From contig CM075767.1 in assembly GCA_037974665.1 (NCBI GenBank), forward strand, positions 89,864,644 through 89,928,643: a stretch of DNA of 64,000 nt, read 5' to 3'. The DNA is from Ehretia macrophylla. Taxonomy: Eukaryota; Streptophyta; Magnoliopsida; Boraginales; Ehretiaceae. The notes under the pieces are model-generated. The model was not told where the DNA came from, made no database searches, and worked only from the letters and a program-made list of their open reading frames with translations. Made by a program: the position numbers and the translations under genes. This document shows, piece by piece, positions 36,755-49,442 of the stretch. Position 1 is the first letter of the stretch, and the number at the start of each line of letters is the position of its first letter.

Positions 36755-37287
36755 GTCATGTTGAGGGCACAATTCCTTTATGTGTTGACGGTTCACAGTC
36801 CCAGCCTAAAGAGATGGCCCATTCAGAAGGCGTAATGGGCTTAACGACAACCCATCTGCTTCAACAACCAAGCATCCTCGCAAGACGAGATATCGATGAG
36901 TAAGGTTGTCGTCCTTTTAACAGCTCACGACGTACGATCCGGGACAGAAAAACAGAGATAAAAAAGAAATTTTGCTCGAAACTGATTAAAACGTTTGGTT
37001 TTGGGCTCCCAAAAAGGGCATAGCGAGCAAGATGGCTGCCCCTGTCGTAGAGCTCTCGAAGAGCTTTCCAACGGTATGATGTGCGCTGCATAACTCCTTA
37101 CGGATCAAAAGTTATGGGCACTGGAGCGAAGGAGACCTGGTCACAAGCCCTACACCCTCGGTTTGCTGGCCCAGCCTCCATGTGAAGCGTGGTTGTCTTG
37201 CCCAAGGTGCCGTGGGAGTCGATAATAGAAATGTGGTGGATAAAGTATCTTGGCAACCCTAACCGGAGCAAAAAATATTGAAAAGGG

Positions 37288-37405
37288 GGGTGCAACACGA
37301 GGACTTCCTAGGGGGTCACCCATCCCAGTACTACTCTCGCCCAAGCATGCTTAACTACGGAGTTCTGATGGGATCCGGTGCATTAGTGCTGGTATGATCG
37401 CACCT
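37288..37405 (-). rRNA. 5S ribosomal RNA, U40
   Basis: Differences: G97A, A80G, G58A, A49U and G1A. Confidence 0.94.
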
Positions 37406-37964
37406 GTCGTGTTGATCACACAATTCCTTTATGTGTTAATGGTTCACAGTTCCAGCCTAGAGAGATGGCCCATTCAGAAGGCCCAATGAGCTTAACGACA
37501 ACCCATCCGCTTCAACAACCCAACATCCTTGCAAGACGAGACATCGACGCATTGTAGGGCCCTCTAATGTCCCGCAAGTAAGGTTGTCATCCTTTCAACA
37601 GCTCACGACGTACGATACAGGACAGAATAATAGAGCAAAACTTGAAAAGTGGCACGAAACTGATGAAAATGTTCGATTTTGGGCTCCAAAAAGGGCACAA
37701 CGAGCGAGTTGGCTGCCACCATCGTAGAGTTCTCAGAGAGCTTTCCAATGGTATGTTGTGCGCCGTGTAACTCCTTACGGGTCAAAAGTTATGGGCACCG
37801 GAGCGACCGAGACTTGGTCACAAGCCCATGATCTCGATTTGCGGGCCCAGCCTCCACGTGAAGCGAGGTTGTCTTGCCCAACGTGCCGTGGGATTCGACA
37901 AAAGAAATGTAGTGGATAAAGTATCTTGGCAACCATAACCGGAGGAAAAAAAAATTGAAAATGG

Positions 37965-38082
37965 GGGTGCAATACGAGGACTTCCCAGGGGGTCACCCAT
38001 CCTAGTACTACCGCCGCCCAAGCACACTTAACTTCAGAGTTCTGATGGGATCCGGTGCAATAGTTCTGGTATGATCGCACCC
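37965..38082 (-). rRNA. 5S ribosomal RNA, U41
   Basis: Differences: G110A, A71G, G70C, A69G, C57U, C47U, A23U and C18A. Three adjacent changes rewrite the intermediate element. Confidence 0.93.
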
Positions 38083-38640
38083 ATCATGTTGAGGGTACAA
38101 TTCCTTTATGCGTTAACGATTCACAGTCCCAACCTAGTGAGATGGCCCTTTCCGAAGGCCAAATGGGCTTAACGACAACCCATCCACTTCAACAACCTAG
38201 CATCCTCGCAAGATGAGATATCAACGAGTTGTAGGACCCTCTAATGTCCCACGAGTAAGGTTGTCGTCCTTTTAATAGCTCACGATGTACGATCCGTGAC
38301 GGAAAAACAGTGCTAAACTAGAAAAGTGGACTGAAACTGATGAAAACGTTCAATTTTGGGCTCCAAAAAGGGCGAAGAATGCAAACTAGCTGCCCCCGTC
38401 GTAGAGCTCTTGGAGAGCTTTCCAACGGTATGCTGTTCGTCGCGTAACTCATTACGGATCAAAAGTTATGGGCACCGGAGCGACGGAGACCTGCTCACAA
38501 GCCCTACGCCCTTGGTTTGCGGTCCCGCCCCCCACGTGAAGCGAAGTTGTCATGCCCATGGTGCCGTGGGATTCGATAATAGAAATGTGATGGATAAAGT
38601 ATCTTGGCAACGCATACCGGAGCAAAAAAATTGAAAATGG

Positions 38641-38758
38641 GGGTGCAACACGAGGACTTCCCAAGGGGTCACCCATCCTAGTACTACTCTCGCCCAAGCA
38701 CGCTTAACTTCGGAGTTCTGATGGGATCCGTTGTATTAGTGCTGGTATGATAGCACCC
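38641..38758 (-). rRNA. 5S ribosomal RNA, U42
   Basis: Differences: C95U, C28A, G25A and G7U. The next spacer has a 31-bp deletion near 38930. Confidence 0.94.
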
Positions 38759-39285
38759 GACATGTTCAGGGCGCAATTCCTTTATGTGTTAACGGTTCAC
38801 AGTCCCAGCCTAGAGAGATGGCCCATTAAGAAGGCCCAATGGGCTTAACAACAACCCATCCGCTTCAACAACGCAGCATCCTCGCAAGAAGAGATATCGA
38901 CGCGTTGTAGGGCCCTCTAATGTCCCGGGAGTACGATCCGGGACAAAAAAATAGAACTAAATTAGAAAAGTGGCCGAAACTGATGAAAACGTACGATTTT
39001 GCGCTCCATAAAAGTTCAAAGCAAGCAAACTGGCTGCCCCCGTCGTAGAGCTCTCGAAGAGCTTACCAACTGTATGCTGTGCGCCACGTAACTCCTTGCG
39101 GATCTAAAGTTATGGGCACCGGAGCGAATGAGACCTGGTCACAAGCCCTACGCCCTCGGTTTGCGAGCCCAGCCTCCAAGTGAAGCGAAGTTGTCTTGCC
39201 CAAGGTACCGTGAGATTCGATAATAGAATTGTGGTGGATAAAGTATCTTGGCAACCCTAACCGAAGGAAAAAAAATTTAAAAGTG

Positions 39286-39403
39286 GGGTGCAACACGAGG
39301 ACTTCCCAGGGGGTCACCCATCCTAGTGCTACTCTCACCCTAGCACGCTTAACTTCGGATTTCGGATGGGATCTGGTGCATTAGTGCTGGTATGATCGCA
39401 CCT
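39286..39403 (-). rRNA. 5S ribosomal RNA, U43
   Basis: Differences: U76C, C67U, U63A, C44A, A40C, G30A and G1A. Confidence 0.93.
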
Positions 39404-39963
39404 GTCATGTTGACGGCACAGTTCCTTTATGTGTTAACGGTTCACAGACCCAGCCTAGAGATATGGCCCATTCAGAAGGTCCAATGGGCTTAACGACAAC
39501 CCATCCGCTTCAACAACCTAGCATCCTCGGAAGACGAGATATCGACGTGTTGTAGGGCCCTCTAATGTCCCGCGAGTAAGGTTGTTGTCCTTTTAACAGC
39601 TCAAGACGTACGATCTGGGACTAAAAAATAGAGCGAAATTAGAAAAGTGGCCCGAAACTGATGAAAACGTTCAATTTTGAGCTCCAAGAAAGGGCACAGC
39701 GAGCAAGCTGGCTGCCTCCGTCGTAGAGCTCTCGGAGGGCATTCCAACAGTATGTTGTACGCCGCGTAACTCTTTACGGATCAAAAGTTATGGGCACCGG
39801 AGCGACAGAGACCCGGGTACACGCCCTACGCCCTCGTTTTACGGGCCCAGCCTCCACGTGAAGCAAAGTTGTCTTGCCCAAGGTGTCGTGGGATTTGATA
39901 ATAGAATTGTGGTGGATAAAGTATCTTGGCAACCCTAACCGAAGGAAAAAAAATTTAAAAGGG

Positions 39964-40081
39964 GGGTGCAACACGGGGACTTCGCAGGGGGTCACCCATC
40001 CTAGTACTACTCTCGCCCAAGCACGCTTAACTTCGGAGTTCTGATGGGATGCGGTGCATTAATGCTAGTATGATCGCACCC
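39964..40081 (-). rRNA. 5S ribosomal RNA, U44
   Basis: Differences: U106C, G98C, G31C, C20U and C15U. The internal promoter boxes are unchanged. Confidence 0.94.
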
Positions 40082-40640
40082 GTCATGTTGATGGCCCAAT
40101 TCCTTTATGTGTTAACGGTTCACAGTCCCAACCTAGAGAGATGGCCCATTAAGAAGGCCCAATGGGCTTAACGACAACCCATGTGCTTCAACAACACAGC
40201 ATCCTCGCAAGACGAGATATCGACGCATTGTAAGGCCCTCTAATGTCAAGCGAGTAAGGTTGTCATCCTTTTAACAGCTCACGACGTACGATATAGGACG
40301 GAAAAATATAGCAAAATCATAAAAGTATCCCGAAACTGATGAAAACGTTCAATTTTAGGCTCCAAAAATGGTACAGCGAGCAAGCTAGCTAACCCCGTCG
40401 TAGAGCTCTCGAAGGGCTTTCCAACGGTATGTTGTGCGCCGTGTAACTCCTTACGGATCAAAAGTTATGGGCACCTGAGCGACGGAGACCTAGTCATAAG
40501 CTCTACGCCCTTGGTTTACGGGCCCAGCCTCTACGTGTAGCAAAGTTTTCTTGCCCAAGGTGTCGTGGGATTCGGTAAAAGAAATGTGGTGGATAAAGCA
40601 TCTTGGCAACCCTAACCGGAGCAAAAAAAATTGTAAAAGG

Positions 40641-40758
40641 GGGTGCAACACGAGGACTTCCCAGGGGGTTACCCATCCTAGTACTACTCTCACCCAAGCA
40701 CGCTTAACTTTGGAGTTCTGATGGGATCCGGTGCATTAGTGCTGGTAAGATCGCACCC
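40641..40758 (-). rRNA. 5S ribosomal RNA, U45
   Basis: Differences: G89A (C box), C67U, G48A and A11U. Confidence 0.94.
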
Positions 40759-41317
40759 GTCATGTCGATGGCACAATTCCTTTAAGTGTTAACGGTTCAC
40801 AGTCCCAACCTAGAGAGATGGCCCATTGAAAAGGCCCAATGGGCTTAACGACAACCCATCCGCTTCAACAACCCAGCATCCTCGTAAGACGACATATCGA
40901 CGCGTTGTAGGGCCCTCTAATTTTCTGCGAGTAAGGTTGTTGTCCTTTTAACAGCTCACGAAGTACGATCCGGGACCGAAAAACACAGCAAAATTAGAAA
41001 AGTGTCCCGAAACTGATGAAAACGTCCAATTTTGGGCTCCAAAAAGGGCACAACGAGCAAGCTAGCTGCCCCTATTGTAGAGCTCTTGAAGAGCTTTCCA
41101 AAGGTATGTTGTACGCCGCGTAACTCTTTACGGATCAAAAGTTATGGTCACCGGAGCGACGGAGACTTGGTCACAAGCCCTACGCCCTCGGTTTGCAGGT
41201 CCAGCCTCCACGTGAAGTGAAGTTGTCTTGCCCAAGGTGTAATGGGATTCGATAATAGATATGTGGTGGATAAAGTATCTTGCCAACCCTAACCAGAGCA
41301 AAAGAAATTGAAAAGGG

Positions 41318-41435
41318 GGGTGCAACACGAGGACTTCCCAGGGGGTCACCCATCCTAGTACTACACTTGCCCAAGCACGCTTAACTTTGGAGTTCTGATT
41401 GGATAAGGTGCATTAGTGCTGGCATGATCGCTCTC
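41318..41435 (-). rRNA. 5S ribosomal RNA, U46 (degenerate 5' end)
   Basis: Nine differences: A71U, G68A, G48A, C36A, G31U, G30U, A13G, U4A and G2A. The 5' strand of the terminal stem is weakened. Confidence 0.92.
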
Positions 41436-41991
41436 GTCATGTTGGGGGAACAATTCCTTTATGTGTTAACGGTTCACAGTCCCAGCCTAGAGATGCCCAT
41501 TTAGAAGGCCCAAAGGGATTAACGACAACCCATCCACTTCAACAACCTAGCATCATCGCAAGACGAGATATCGACGCGTTGTAGGGCCCTCAAATGTCCA
41601 GCGAATAAGATTGTTATCCTTTTAACTGCTCACGACGTACGATCCGGGACAGAAAAATAGAGCTAAAAAAGAAAAATGGCCTGAAATTGATGAAAATGTT
41701 TGATTTTGGGCTCCAAAAATGGGTAGAACGAGCAAGATGGCTATCCTTGTCGTAGAGCTCTCGGAGAGCTTTCCAACGGTATGCTGTGCGCCGCGTAACT
41801 CCTTACAGATCAAAAGTTATGGGCACCGGAGCGAAGGAGACCTGGTCACAAGCCCGACGCCCGCGGTTTGTTAGCCCCGCCTCCACGTGAAGCGAAGTTG
41901 TCTTGCCCAAGGTGCCATGGGATTCGATAATAGAAATGTGGAGGATAAAGAATCTTGGCAACCTTAATCGGAGCAAAAAAAATTGAAAAGG

Positions 41992-42109
41992 GGGTGCAAC
42001 ACAAGGACTTCCCAGGGGGTCATCCATCCTAGTAGTACTCTCGCCCCAGCACGCTTAACTTTGGAGTTCTGATGGGATCCGGTGCATTAGTGCTAGTATG
42101 AACGCACCC
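41992..42109 (-). rRNA. 5S ribosomal RNA, U47
   Basis: Differences: C107U, G87A, G75C, U63G, G48A, C15U and A8U. Confidence 0.93.
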
Positions 42110-42669
42110 GTCATGTTGATGGCCCAATTCATTTATGTGTTAACGGTTCACAGTCCCAGCCTAGAGAGCTAGCCCATTTAGAAGGCCCAATGGGCTTAAA
42201 GACAACCCATCCGCTTCAACAACCCAGCATCCTCGCAAGACGAGATATCGACGCATTGTAGGGCCCTCAAGTGTCCCGCGAGTAAGGTTGTCGTCCTTTT
42301 AACAGCTCACGACGTACGATTCGGGACAGAAAAACAGAGCTAAACTAGAAAAGTGGCCCGAAACTGATGAAAACGTTTGAATTTGGGATCCAAAAATAGG
42401 CACAGCGAGCACGCTGGCTGCCGCCGTTGTAGAGCTCTCGGAGAGCTTTCCAACGGTATGCTTTGCTCCGCGTAACTCCTTGCAGATCAAAAGTTATGGG
42501 CACCGAAGAGAAAGAGACCTGGACACTAGCCCAACGCCCTTGGTTTGCTGGCCCAACCTCCACGTGAAGCGAAGTTGTCTTGCCCAAGGTGCTGTGGGAT
42601 TCGATAATAGAAATGTGGTAGATAAAGTATATTGGCAACCCTAAACGGATCAAAAAAAAATTAAAAGGG

Positions 42670-42787
42670 GGGTGCAACACGAGGACTTCCTAGGGGGTTA
42701 CCCATCCTAGTACTACTCTTGCCCAAGCGCACTTAACTTCGGAGTTCTAAAGGGATCCGGTGCATTAGTGCTGGTATGATCGCACCC
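42670..42787 (-). rRNA. 5S ribosomal RNA, U48
   Basis: Differences: G97A, G89A, G68A, U59C, C57U, C39U and A37U. Promoter elements are hit in all three boxes. Confidence 0.93.
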
Positions 42788-43347
42788 GTCATCTTGATGG
42801 CCCAATTCCTTTATGTGTTAACGGTTCACAGTCCCAGCCTAGAGATATAGCTCATTCATAAGGCCCAATAGGCTTAACTACAACCCATCCGCTTCAACAA
42901 CCCAGCATCCTCGCAAGATGAGATATCGACACGTTGTAGGGCCCTCTAATGTCCCGTGAATAAGGTTGTGTTACTTTTAACAGCTCACGACGTACGATCC
43001 AGGACGGAAAAACAGAGCTAAATTAGAAAAGTGTCCTGAAACTGATGAAAACGTGCGATTTTGGGCTCAAAAAAAGAGCACAGCGAGCACGCTGGCTGCC
43101 GCCATCGTAGAGCTCTCGGAGAGCCTTCCAACGGTATGCTTTTCTCCGCGTAACTCCTTACGGATCAAAAGTTATGGGCACTGGAGCGAAAGAGACCTGG
43201 GCACAAGCCCAACACCCTCGGTTTGCTGGCCCAACCTCCACGTGGAGCGAAGTTGTCTTGCCCAAGGTGCCGAGGGATTCGATAATAGAAATGTGGTGGA
43301 TAATGTATCTTGGCAACCCTAATCGGAGGAAAAAAAATTTAAAAAGG

Positions 43348-43465
43348 GGGAGCAACACGAGGACTTCCCAGGGGGTCACCCATCCTAGTACTACTCTCGC
43401 GCAAGCACGCTTAACTTTGGAGTTCTGATGAGATCCGGTGCATTAGTGCTGGTATGATCGCACCC
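43348..43465 (-). rRNA. 5S ribosomal RNA, U49
   Basis: Differences: A115U, G65C, G48A and C35U. Confidence 0.94.
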
Positions 43466-44026
43466 GTCATGTTGATGGCCCAATTCCTTTATGTGTTAAT
43501 GGTTCACAGTCCCAGCCTAGAGAGATAGCCCATTCAGAAGGCCCAGTGGGCTTAACGACAACCCATCCGCTTCAACAACCCAACATCCTCGCAAGACTAG
43601 ATATCGATGGGTTGTAGGGCCCTCTAATGTCCAGCGAATAAGGTTGTCGTCCTTTTAACAGCTCACGACGTACGATCCGGGATGGAAAAACAGAGCTAAA
43701 TGAGAAAAGTGGCCCAAAACTGATGAAAACGTTCGATTTCGGGCTCCAAAAAAATGGCACAGCGAGCAAGCTCACTGCTGCCGTCGTAGAGCTCTCGGAG
43801 AGATTTCCAACGATATGCTTTGCTCCCCGTAACACCTTACAGATCAAAAGTTATGGGCACCGGAGCGAAAGAGACCTGGTCACAAACCCTACGCCCACGG
43901 TTTGCTGGCCCAACCTCCACGTGAAGCGAAGTTGTATTGCCCAAGGTGCCGTGGGATTGGATAATAGAAATGTGGTGGATAAAGTATCTTGGCAACCCTA
44001 ACCGGAGCAAAAAAAATTGAAAAGGG

Positions 44027-44144
44027 GGGTGCAACACGAGGACTTACCACAGGGTCACCCATCCTAGTACTACTCTTGCCCAAGCACGCTTAACTTCGGA
44101 GTTCTGATGGCATCCGGTGCATTAGTGCTGGTATGATCGCACCC
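44027..44144 (-). rRNA. 5S ribosomal RNA, U50
   Basis: Differences: G99U, C95G, C94U, G68A and C34G. Confidence 0.94.
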
Positions 44145-44702
44145 ATCTTGTTGATGGCCCAATTCCTTTATGTGTTAACGGATCACAGTCCCAACCTAGA
44201 GAGATGGCCATTCAGAAGGCCCAATGGGCTTAACGACAACCCATCCGCTTCAAAAACCCAGCATCCTCGCAAGACAAGATACCGACACATTGTAGGGCCC
44301 TCTAAGGTCACGCGAGTAAGGTTGTCATCCTTTTAACATCTCACGACGTACGATACGGGACGGAAAAACATAGCAAAAAAAGAAAAGTGTCCCGAAACTG
44401 ATAAAAACGTTCGATTTTGGGCTCCAAAAAGGGCACAGCGAGCAAGCTAGCTGCCCCCATCGTTGAGCTCTCGAAGAGATTTTAAACGTCATGCTGTGCG
44501 CCGCGTAACTCCTTACGGATCAAAAGTTATGGGCACCGGAACGACGGAGACCTTGTCACAAGCCCTACGCCCTCGGTTTGTGGGCCCAGCCTCCATGTGA
44601 AGCGAAGTTGTCTTGCCGAAGGTACTGTGGGATTCGATAATAGAAATGTGAAGGACAAAGTATCTTGGCAACCCTAATCGGAACAAAAGAAATTGAAAAG
44701 GG

Positions 44703-44819
44703 GGGTGCAACACGAGGACTTCCCAGGGGGTACCCATCCTAGTACTACTCTCGCCCAAGCACGCTTAACTTCGGAGTTCTGATCGGATCCGGTGCATTAG
44801 TGCTGGTATGATAGCACCC
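44703..44819 (-). rRNA. 5S ribosomal RNA, U51
   Basis: One base, G89 in the C box, is deleted, with C36G and G7U. Otherwise it matches consensus. Confidence 0.94.
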
Positions 44820-45379
44820 GTCATGTTGGGAGAACAATTCCTTTATGTGTTAACGGTTTATAGTCCCATCCTAGAGAGATGGCCCATTCAGAAGGCCCAA
44901 TGGACTTAACGACAACCCATTCGCTTCAAAAACTCAGCATCCTCGCAAGACGAGATATCGACGCGTTGTAGGGCCTTCTAATGTCCCACGAGTAAGGTTG
45001 TTGTCCTTTAACAGCTCACGACGTACGATCCGGGATGGAAAAATAGAGCTAAAAAAGAAAAGTAGCCCGAAACAGATGAAAACGTTTGATTTTGGGCTCC
45101 AAAAAAGGGCACAAAGAGAAATCTGGCTAACCCCGCAGTAGAGCTCTCGGAGAGCTGTCCAACGGTATGCTGTGCGCCGCGTAACTCCTTACGGATCAAA
45201 AGTTATGGGTTCCGGAGCGACGGAGACCTGGTCACAAGCCCTATACCCTCGATTTGCGGGCCCAGCCTCCACATGAAGCGAAGATGTCTTGCCCAAGGTG
45301 CCGTGAGATTTGGTAATAGAAATGTGGTGGATAAAGTATCTTGGCAACCCTAACAGGGGCAAAAAAAATTGAAAAGGGG

Positions 45380-45497
45380 GGGTGCAACACGAGGACTTCC
45401 CAAGGGGTTACCCATCCTAGTACTACTCTCGCCCAAGCACGCTTAACTTCCGAGTTCTGATGGGATCCGGTGCATTATTGCTAGTATTATCGCACCC
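45380..45497 (-). rRNA. 5S ribosomal RNA, U52
   Basis: Differences: C95U, G89A, C47G, C20A, C15U and C10A. It is the first copy with the ggggtagaattc-type upstream spacer that dominates from here to the right edge. Confidence 0.93.
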
Positions 45498-46057
45498 GTC
45501 ATGTTGGGGGTAGAATTCTTTTTTGAGTTAACATTTCACAGTCCCAGCCTAGAGAGATGGCCCATTCAGAACGCCGAATGGGCATAACAACAACCCATCC
45601 GCTTCAACAACGCAGCATCCTCGCAAGACGTGATATCGACGCATTATAGGGCCCTCTAATATCCTACGATTAAGGTTGTCGTCCTTTTAACAGCTCACGA
45701 TGTACGATCTGGGAAGGAAAAACAAAGCAAAATCAGAAAAATGGCCCAAAACTAATGAAAACATTCGATTTTCTGATCCAAAATAGTGCACAGCGAGCAA
45801 GCTAGCTACTCCCGCCGAAGAGCTCTCGGAGAGCTTTCCAACGGTATGTTGTGCGACGCGTAACTCCTTTCGGATCAAAAGTTATGGGCACTGGAGCGAC
45901 AGAGACTTGGTCACAAGCCCTACGCCCTCAGTTTGCGGGCCCAGCCTCCACGTGAAGCGAAGTTGTCTTGCCCAAGGTGCCGTGGGATTCGATAATAGAA
46001 ATGTGGTGGATAAAGTATCTTGGCAACCCTAACCGGAGGAAAAAAAATTGAAAAAGG

Positions 46058-46175
46058 GGGTGCAACACGAGGACTTCCCAAGGGGTCACCCATCCTAGTA
46101 CTACTCTCGCCCAAGCACGCTTAACTTCGGAGTTCTGATGGGATCCGGTGCATTAGTGCTGGTATGATCGCACCC
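46058..46175 (-). rRNA. 5S ribosomal RNA, U53 (near consensus)
   Basis: A single difference, C95U, at the C box. Its unit is almost identical to that of U64, eleven units away. One of the two best candidates here for a functional gene. Confidence 0.97.
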
Positions 46176-46237
46176 ATCATGTTGGGGGTAGAATTCCTTT
46201 TTGTGTTAACGGTTCACAGTCCCAGCCTAGTGAGATG

Positions 46238-46261
46238 GCCCATTCAGAAGGCCCAATGGGC
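46238..46261. repeat. Spacer inverted repeat (example, unit after U53)
   Basis: gcccatt at 46238-46244 and aatgggc at 46255-46261 form a perfect 7-bp stem with a 10-base loop. It recurs at the same place in most spacers, about 62 bp upstream of the gene start. Confidence 0.8.
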
Positions 46262-46734
46262 TTAACAACAACCCATCTGCTTCAACAACTCAGCATCCTC
46301 GCAAGACGTGATATCGACGCATTGTTGGGCCCTCTAATGTCATGCGAGTAAGGTTGTCGTCCTTTTAACAGCTCACGACGTACGATCCAGGACGGAAAAA
46401 CATAGCTTAATAAGAAAAGTGGCCCGAAATTAATGAAAACATTCAATTTTGGGCTCCAAAAAGGGCACAGCGAGCAACCTAGCTTCCCCCGTCGCAGAGC
46501 TCTCGGAGTGCTTTCCAACGGTATGCTGTGCGTCGTGTAACTCCCTACGGATCAAAACTTATGGGCACCGGAGCGACAGAGACCTGGTCACAAGCCTTAT
46601 GCCCTCGGTTTGCGGGCCAAGCTTCCGCGTGAAGCGAAGTTGTCTTGCCCAAGGTGCCGTGGGATTCGATAATAGAAATATGGTGGATAAAGTATCTTGG
46701 AAACCCTAACCGGAGGAAAAAAAATTGAAAATGG

Positions 46735-46852
46735 TTGTGCAACACGAGGACTTACCAGGTGGTCACCTATCCTAGTACTACTCTCGCCCAAGCACGCTTA
46801 ACTTCGGAGTTCTGTTGGGATCCGGTGCGTTAGTACTTGTATGATCGCACCC
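46735..46852 (-). rRNA. 5S ribosomal RNA, U54
   Basis: Differences: C118A, C117A, G99U, C93A, G85A, U38A, U24C, C18U and C15A. It carries the linked pair U38A plus U24C that defines a recurrent subfamily (U54, U56, U60, U65, U71). Confidence 0.92.
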
Positions 46853-47412
46853 TCCATGTTGAGGGCACAATTTCTTTACGTGTTAACTGTTCACAGTCCC
46901 AGCCTAGAGAGATGGCCCATTCAAAAGGCCCAATGGGCTTAACGACAACCCATCCGCTTCAACAACGCTGCATGCTTGCAAGACGAGATATCGACACGTT
47001 GTAGGGCCCTCTAATGTCCCGCGAGTAAGATTGTTGTCCTTTTAACAGCTCACGACGTACGATCCGGGACGAAAAAACAGAGCTTAATAAGAAAAGTGGC
47101 TCGAAACTAGTGAAAACGTTTGATTTTGGGCTCGAAAAAGGGCACAGCGAGCAAGCTTGCTACCCCCGTCGTAGAGCTCTCGGAGAGCTTTTCAATGGTA
47201 TGTTGTGCGCCGCGTAACTCCTTACAGATCAAAAGTTTTGGGCATCAGAGTGACGAAGACTTGGTCACAAGCCCTACGCCCTCGGTTTACGGGCCCAGCC
47301 TCCACGTGAAACGAAGTTGTCTTGCCCATGGTGCTGTGGAATTCGACTAATAGAAATGTGGTGGATAAAGTATCTTGGCAACCCTAACCGGAGCAAAAAA
47401 AATTGAAAAGGG

Positions 47413-47530
47413 GGGTGCAACACGAGGACTTCCCAGGGGGTCAACCATCCTAGTACTACTCTCGCCCAAGTACGCTTCACTTCGGAGTTCTGATGGGATC
47501 CGGTGCATTAGTGCTGGTATGATCGTACCT
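47413..47530 (-). rRNA. 5S ribosomal RNA, U55
   Basis: Differences: G87U, G60A, U53G (A box), G5A and G1A. Confidence 0.93.
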
Positions 47531-48089
47531 GTCATGTTGGGGGTAGAATTCCTATTTGTGTTAACGGTTCACAGTCCTAGCCTGGAGAGATGGCCCATTC
47601 AGAAGGCCCAATGGGTTTAACAACAACCCATCCGATTCAACAACGCAACATATTCGCAAGACGTGATATCGACGCATTGTAGCACCCTCTAATGTCCCGC
47701 GAGTAAGGTTGTCGTCCTTTTAAAAGCTCACGACGTACGATTCGGGACGGAAAAAACAGAGCTTAATAAGAAAAGTGGGCCGAAACTGATGAAAACGTTC
47801 GATTTTGGGCTCCAAAAAGGGCAAAGCAAGCAAGCTTGCTGCCCCCGTAGTAGAGCTCTCGGAGAGCATTCAAACGGTATGCTGTGCGCTGCGTAACTCC
47901 TTACGGATCAAAAGTAATGGGCACCGAAGCGACGGAGACCTGGTCACGAGCTATACGCCCTCGGTTAGCGGGCCAAGCCTCCACGTGAAGCGAAGTTGTC
48001 TTGTCCAAGGTGCCATGAGATTTGATAATAGAAATGTGGTGGATAAAGTATCTTGGCAACCCTAACCGGAGGAAAAAAATTTAAAATGG

Positions 48090-48207
48090 GGGTGCAACAC
48101 GAGGACTTCCCTTGGGGTCACCCATCCTAGTACTACTCTCGCCCAGGCACGCTTAACTTCGGAGTTCTGTTGGGATCCGGTGCGTTAGTGCTGGTATGAT
48201 CGCACCC
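48090..48207 (-). rRNA. 5S ribosomal RNA, U56
   Basis: Differences: U96A, C95A, U62C, U38A and U24C. Member of the U38A/U24C subfamily, with the matching upstream spacer (cacaatttctttacg). Confidence 0.94.
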
Positions 48208-48765
48208 TTCATGTTGAGGGCACAATTTCTTTACGTGTTAACTGTTCACAGTCCCAGCCTAGAGAGATCGCCCATTCTAAAGGCCCAATGGGCTTAACGA
48301 CAACCCATCCGCTTCAACAACGCAGCATGCTTGCAAGACGAGATATCGACACGTTGTAGGGCCCTCTAATGTCCCGCGAGTAAGGTTGTTGTCCTTTTAA
48401 CAGCTCACGACGTACGATCCGGGACGAAAAAACAGAGCTTAATAAGAAAAGTGGCTCGAAACTGGTGAAAACGTTCGATTTTGGGCTCGAAAAAGGGTAC
48501 AGCGAGCAAGCTATTGCGCCCGTTGTAGAGCTCTCGGAGAGCTTTCGAACGGTATGCTGTGCGCCGCGTAACTCCTTACGGATCAAAAGTTATGGGCACC
48601 GGACCGACGGAGACTTGGTCAAATGCCGTACGCCCTCGGTTTGCGGGCCCAGCCTCCACGTGAAGCGAAGTTGTCTTGCCCAAGGTGCCGTGGGATTCGA
48701 TAATAGAAATGTGGTGGATAAAGTATCTTGGCAACCCTAACTGGAGGAAAAAATATTGAAAAGAG

Positions 48766-48883
48766 GAGTGCAACACGAGGACTTCCCAGGGCATCACCCC
48801 TCCTATTACTACTGTCGTCCAAGCAAGTTTAACTTCGGAGTTCTGATGGGATCCGGTGCATTAGTGCTGGTATGATCGCACCC
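48766..48883 (-). rRNA. 5S ribosomal RNA, U57 (degenerate)
   Basis: Nine differences: C117U, C92G, C91U, U84G, C78A, G70C, G66A, G58U and G56A. The C box and A box are both altered. Confidence 0.92.
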
Positions 48884-49442
48884 GTCATGTTAGGGGTAGA
48901 ATTCCTATTTGTGTTAACGGTTCACAGTCCTAGCCTAAAGAGATGGCCCATTCAGAAGGCCCAATGGGCTTAACAACAACCCATCCGCTTCAACAACGCA
49001 ACATCCTCGCAAGACGTGATATCGATGCAATGTAACGCCCTCTAATATCCCGCGAGTAAGGTTGTCGTCCTTTTAAAAGCTCACGACGTACGATCCGGGG
49101 CGGAAAAAATAGAGTTTAATAAGAAAAGTAGGCTGAAACAGATGAAAACGTTGGATTTTTGGCTCCAAAAAGGGCAAGTCAAGCAAGGTTGCTGCCCCTA
49201 TAGTAGAGCTCTCGGAGAGCTTTGCAACGGTATGTTGTGCGCCGCGTAACTCCTTATGGAGCAAAAGTTATGGGCACCGGAGCATCGGAGACCTGGTCAC
49301 AAGCCCTACGCCCTCGGTTTGCGGGCCCAGCTCCACGTGAAGCGAAGTTGTCTTGCCCAAGGTGCCGTGGGATTCGATAATAGAAATGTGGTGGATAAAG
49401 TATCTTGGCGACCCTAACCGGAGGAAAAAAAATTGAAAAGTG

